Assembly (NCBI GenBank): GCA_964441235.1 | Contig: CAYTUQ010000006.1 | Coordinates: 61,037-125,036 of the forward strand | Reading direction: 5' to 3' | Source of the DNA: BS750m-G69 sp964441235 | Lineage (GTDB): Bacteria > Fidelibacterota > UBA2242 | Length of the DNA: 64,000 nucleotides | Part shown: one piece after another, positions 61,359 through 64,000 of the stretch | How the letters are laid out: every line of letters begins with the position of its first letter | Position numbering within the stretch: the first letter of the stretch is position 1 | Notes under the pieces: model-generated | Databases searched by the model: none | The model's input: only the letters and a program-made list of their open reading frames with translations | What the model was told of the DNA's origin: nothing | Made by a program: the position numbers and the translations under genes

Positions 61359-63728
61359 TTATTCGTATCTCAAACTCTCCACCGGATTTGCCATCGCTGC
61401 TTTGACCGCTTGCATTCCCACTGTAAACCATACAATTAATAATGTAATGAGCGCAGTACTAATAAAATACCACAGTTCTAATTCTATTCTGTAGGCAAAG
61501 TTATCAAGCCAATGTTTTGCTATGAAATAGCTTACCGGTAAGGCAATTAAAAGAGATACAATTACCAATCTGGTAAAGTCGCCCGATAAAAGACGGACAA
61601 TACCAAACCCGCTTGATCCCAACACTTTCCGGATAGCAATCTCTTTAAACCTTTTTTGCGCGGTAAAGGCTGCCAAACCAAACAGTCCCAGGCATGAAAC
61701 AAGAATGGCAATTCCGGCAAAGTACCGCGAAAGTACGGCAACCCGACCTTCTGACTCATATAACGCCTGGTAATCATCATCCAGAAATTTGAATTCGAAG
61801 GGAAGACCCAGGTTAAATTCCTTATAAAATTTTTGAAGCCGGGCAATGGTGGCTCTTTCCATTCCGGTTTTGATTTTTACTATTATATTCATATTATCCA
61901 AATTCGGCATGAATAAAACGAAACAAGGTTTTATATCTTCATAAAGCGATTCAAAATGAAAGTCCTTGACCACACCGATAATTTGTTTCCTTTCACCCCA
62001 TAGATTAATGGTTTTACCAACAGGATTCGTGAGGCCCATGCTTTTAATAGCCGTTTCATTGAAAATGATTTTCGAATCATTTGTGCTGATTTTTCTGGAA
62101 AAAGAACGGCCTTCTTTTGCTTCTATGCCAAGTGTTTCAATGAAGTCATACCCTGCAAAAAGGTACTTAAAAAAGACTTTATCTTCCGGGCTTTTCCCTT
62201 CCCAGCTAACCCAATCGGTACCAGTACGATTGGCGGTTAAATTAGGAAGGTGACATGATGCATTTAAAACTCCCGGTATATTTTTCACCTCATATAGAAA
62301 GGTCTCAAGGCCTTTTTCCAGCTTTCCTTCCTTTTTAAAACAGATGATATTGTCTTTGTCAAAACCCAGGTTTTTAGATTGTATGAATGCTATTTGTTTG
62401 TGAACAACAAAAACCGACACAATCAATATAACGGATATAGTGAATTGAAATATCACCAGTCCTTTTCGTGCCCATAGTTCACTTATTGAAGTATTGAGTT
62501 TCCCTTTTAATACGGTGGCTGGATTGAAACCGGAAAGGTAGATTGCAGGGTAGCTGCCTGATATAAGCCCGGTAAAGAGGGTGATCCCCAAAACCGATAA
62601 AATAAGGTTAACATTAAAATTTAAGGCAAGATGCTTTCCAGTAATTTCATTAAATTGAGGAAGTAAAAGCTCAACGAGAATGATGGCAATGAGTAGCGAT
62701 AAATAAGTTATCAATAGGGATTCTCCCAGATATTGAACCATGAGCGCTTTCCGGCTCGCGCCTACTGCTTTTTTTACCCCGACTTCCTTCATTCTTCTTG
62801 ATGCTTTTGCTGTGGACAGATTCATGAAATTGATACAGGCAATGGCCAGTATGAATAGGGCAATAATAGAAAACAACCTCACATACGCTATCCTGCCTCC
62901 TGCTTGTACACCATTTTCATATTTGCCGTACAGATATTTATCAGAATATTGTCTTATAAATAATGAATGATAATCCACCTTCGTTTTCTCTTGAAGAAAA
63001 TTGCCAATTTTTTTATTGAATTGATCAATGTTTGTGCCCTTTTTTAAAATTACATATGTACTAGGGGCATTGTATTGCCATGTATTTACAGCGGCTTCTT
63101 TTTCCTTGTAAAATTCAAAAGTGAATAAGAGCTCAATTTGATCTGTAGAGTTGGAAGGGGGGCGTTCAAAAATACCGGAAACAAAGAATGTTCCACTAAA
63201 CTTGTCTTTTTCCCACTCTACTGTTTTTCCGATGATGTTTTCAGTGGTATGGAATATTTTTTTAGCCAGTTCCTCAGATATAACAACGGCGTATTTATCC
63301 GTCAGCACCTTGTTTTTATATCCCTGGATAAGGTGATAAGAAAAAATATTGAAATGATCCTTACCTACATATTGTTCCTTTGCTTTGATATGCTTATCAC
63401 CCACAGACAGAATGCCTTCTTTCGTACTGAATTGAACGGGTACAGCATATTCAACCTCAGGCATTTCTTCTGCCAGCGCATTCGCCAAAGGACCAGGCGT
63501 CCACTCAAAAGTCAAAATCCTGCCCTCAGCATTTTTTGTATTTTTCATCACCTGAAAAAGTTGACTGTCTTTTTCGTGAAACTTGTCAACATTTAGTTCA
63601 TCGTTCACCCACAGGTAAATCAATAATGCACAGGCCAAACCGGTGGAAAGGCCAATCAAATTGATGAAAAACGAACTTTTATTTCGTTTGAATTTTCTAA
63701 AGATAATTAACAAGTTGTGTTTTAACAT
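61359..63728 (-). CDS. MacB/FtsX-type ABC permease
   Basis: 789 residues from the ATG at 63728, preceded by GGAGG. An ATG 18 bases upstream overlaps the ribosome site. Layout: N-terminal span ('FFINLIGLSTGLACALLIYLWV'), MacB periplasmic core, first FtsX domain (about 280-400), second core and final FtsX domain ('VSCLGLFGLAAFTAQKRFKEIAIRKVLGSS') ending 'MANPVESLRYE'. This double-FtsX form is common in Bacteroidota. Its substrate is unknown. It is coupled with the ATPase 83 bases downstream. Confidence 0.92.
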   Translation of the reverse strand: MLKHNLLIIFRKFKRNKSSFFINLIGLSTGLACALLIYLWVNDELNVDKFHEKDSQLFQVMKNTKNAEGRILTFEWTPGPLANALAEEMPEVEYAVPVQFSTKEGILSVGDKHIKAKEQYVGKDHFNIFSYHLIQGYKNKVLTDKYAVVISEELAKKIFHTTENIIGKTVEWEKDKFSGTFFVSGIFERPPSNSTDQIELLFTFEFYKEKEAAVNTWQYNAPSTYVILKKGTNIDQFNKKIGNFLQEKTKVDYHSLFIRQYSDKYLYGKYENGVQAGGRIAYVRLFSIIALFILAIACINFMNLSTAKASRRMKEVGVKKAVGASRKALMVQYLGESLLITYLSLLIAIILVELLLPQFNEITGKHLALNFNVNLILSVLGITLFTGLISGSYPAIYLSGFNPATVLKGKLNTSISELWARKGLVIFQFTISVILIVSVFVVHKQIAFIQSKNLGFDKDNIICFKKEGKLEKGLETFLYEVKNIPGVLNASCHLPNLTANRTGTDWVSWEGKSPEDKVFFKYLFAGYDFIETLGIEAKEGRSFSRKISTNDSKIIFNETAIKSMGLTNPVGKTINLWGERKQIIGVVKDFHFESLYEDIKPCFVLFMPNLDNMNIIVKIKTGMERATIARLQKFYKEFNLGLPFEFKFLDDDYQALYESEGRVAVLSRYFAGIAILVSCLGLFGLAAFTAQKRFKEIAIRKVLGSSGFGIVRLLSGDFTRLVIVSLLIALPVSYFIAKHWLDNFAYRIELELWYFISTALITLLIVWFTVGMQAVKAAMANPVESLRYE

Positions 63729-63840
63729 AAAACCTCCAATTTTCAATGATCAATGAACAATTGATCATTGAAATCATTCGTATCGCAATGCTTTGACCCC
63801 GAAACAAGTTATCCGATAAATCGGGACAAGCGGGATGTCA

Positions 63841-64000
63841 TCACTCATATCTGAGCGATTCCACCGGATTGGCTGTGGCTGCCCGGATCGCCTGCCAGCT
63901 CACCGTCAACAGCGCAATCGTCAATGCCAATACTCCCGCTAATAGAACCAACGTTTCCCACTTCAGAAAAACATATATTAGTAATTCCTTGATAAAAAGG
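63841..64000 (-). CDS. MacB-type ABC permease, partial at window end
   Basis: The minus strand from the window end to the TGA at 63843-63841 encodes the final span and tail of another permease: 'LAGVLALTIALLTVSWQAIRAA', then 'TANPVESLRYE'. Only 52 codons lie in the window. Confidence 0.85.
   Translation of the reverse strand, partial: LFIKELLIYVFLKWETLVLLAGVLALTIALLTVSWQAIRAATANPVESLRYE

Noticed and set aside
1..64000. tRNA, rRNA, tmRNA or prophage genes
   Set aside because: None recognised by eye on either strand. A covariance-model scan would settle it.

Overview
The window is a piece of an AT-rich bacterial chromosome from a Gram-negative organism. It carries outer-membrane beta-barrels, a LolA-like carrier, a lipoprotein, Bacteroidota-style MacB/FtsX permeases of about 790 residues, and a UbiA enzyme of the geranylgeranylglyceryl-phosphate type. 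This mix suggests the Fibrobacterota-Chlorobiota-Bacteroidota superphylum or a neighbouring candidate phylum (KSB1/Marinimicrobia-like). That placement is inference from gene content only. I found no rRNA, tRNA or CRISPR array.

Layout. 1-7.3 kb (+): the end of a TPR protein, an exported protein, a small lipoprotein, YjbQ, small orphan genes, an IS110 transposase scrap, a PRiA4b-like protein and a solitary hypE. 7.4-8.3 kb (-): a Ppx/GppA phosphatase. 8.65-8.76 kb (+): a candidate small RNA with promoter, hairpins and terminator. 8.7-18.1 kb (-): a defence island made of a PLD-nuclease/SNF2 helicase, a truncated DUF1016-type nuclease gene, an Eco57I-like N6-adenine methylase, an AlbA_2 (Schlafen-type) protein, a 42-residue methylase tail, a DUF3800 protein and a small nuclease-like protein. 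From the AlbA_2 gene on, consecutive genes overlap at stop/start codons. 18.3-25.2 kb (-): a surface polysaccharide cluster with four glycosyltransferases, a flippase and a FemAB/GNAT-like transferase. 25.8-32.8 kb (+): a segment of visibly higher GC and different codon use, with a broken MacB permease, a TetR regulator with operators, and an RND exporter / LolA-like / outer-membrane barrel operon.

33.6-57.4 kb (+) is the housekeeping block: enolase, FtsB-like, a disrupted motA-like gene, two outer-membrane barrels, amidase, murI, folC, rho, rpmE, DUF1385, prfA, prmC, UbiA, dnaE, dtd, radC and a TPR protein, ending in a CfrBI-type restriction-modification pair. 57.5-59.7 kb (-): a thiol/redox and stress group (OsmC, DUF1858, zinc anti-sigma, ECF sigma, two-domain glutaredoxin-like oxidoreductase). 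59.9-64 kb (-): a MacB-type ABC cluster with one intact permease, its ATPase, a permease running off the window, an amino-terminal permease stub and a four-helix-bundle gene.

The chromosome is full of small palindromic repeats. Some have variable arms around a four-base loop. One palindrome sits in frame inside the methylase, and another lies in the stretch that splits the motA-like gene. The most interesting part is the 8.6-18.1 kb island. It couples a restriction-type methylase and nuclease-helicase to a chain of accessory nuclease-like genes, carries the tail of a second, diverged methylase as its own tiny gene, and ends against a convergent structured RNA gene.
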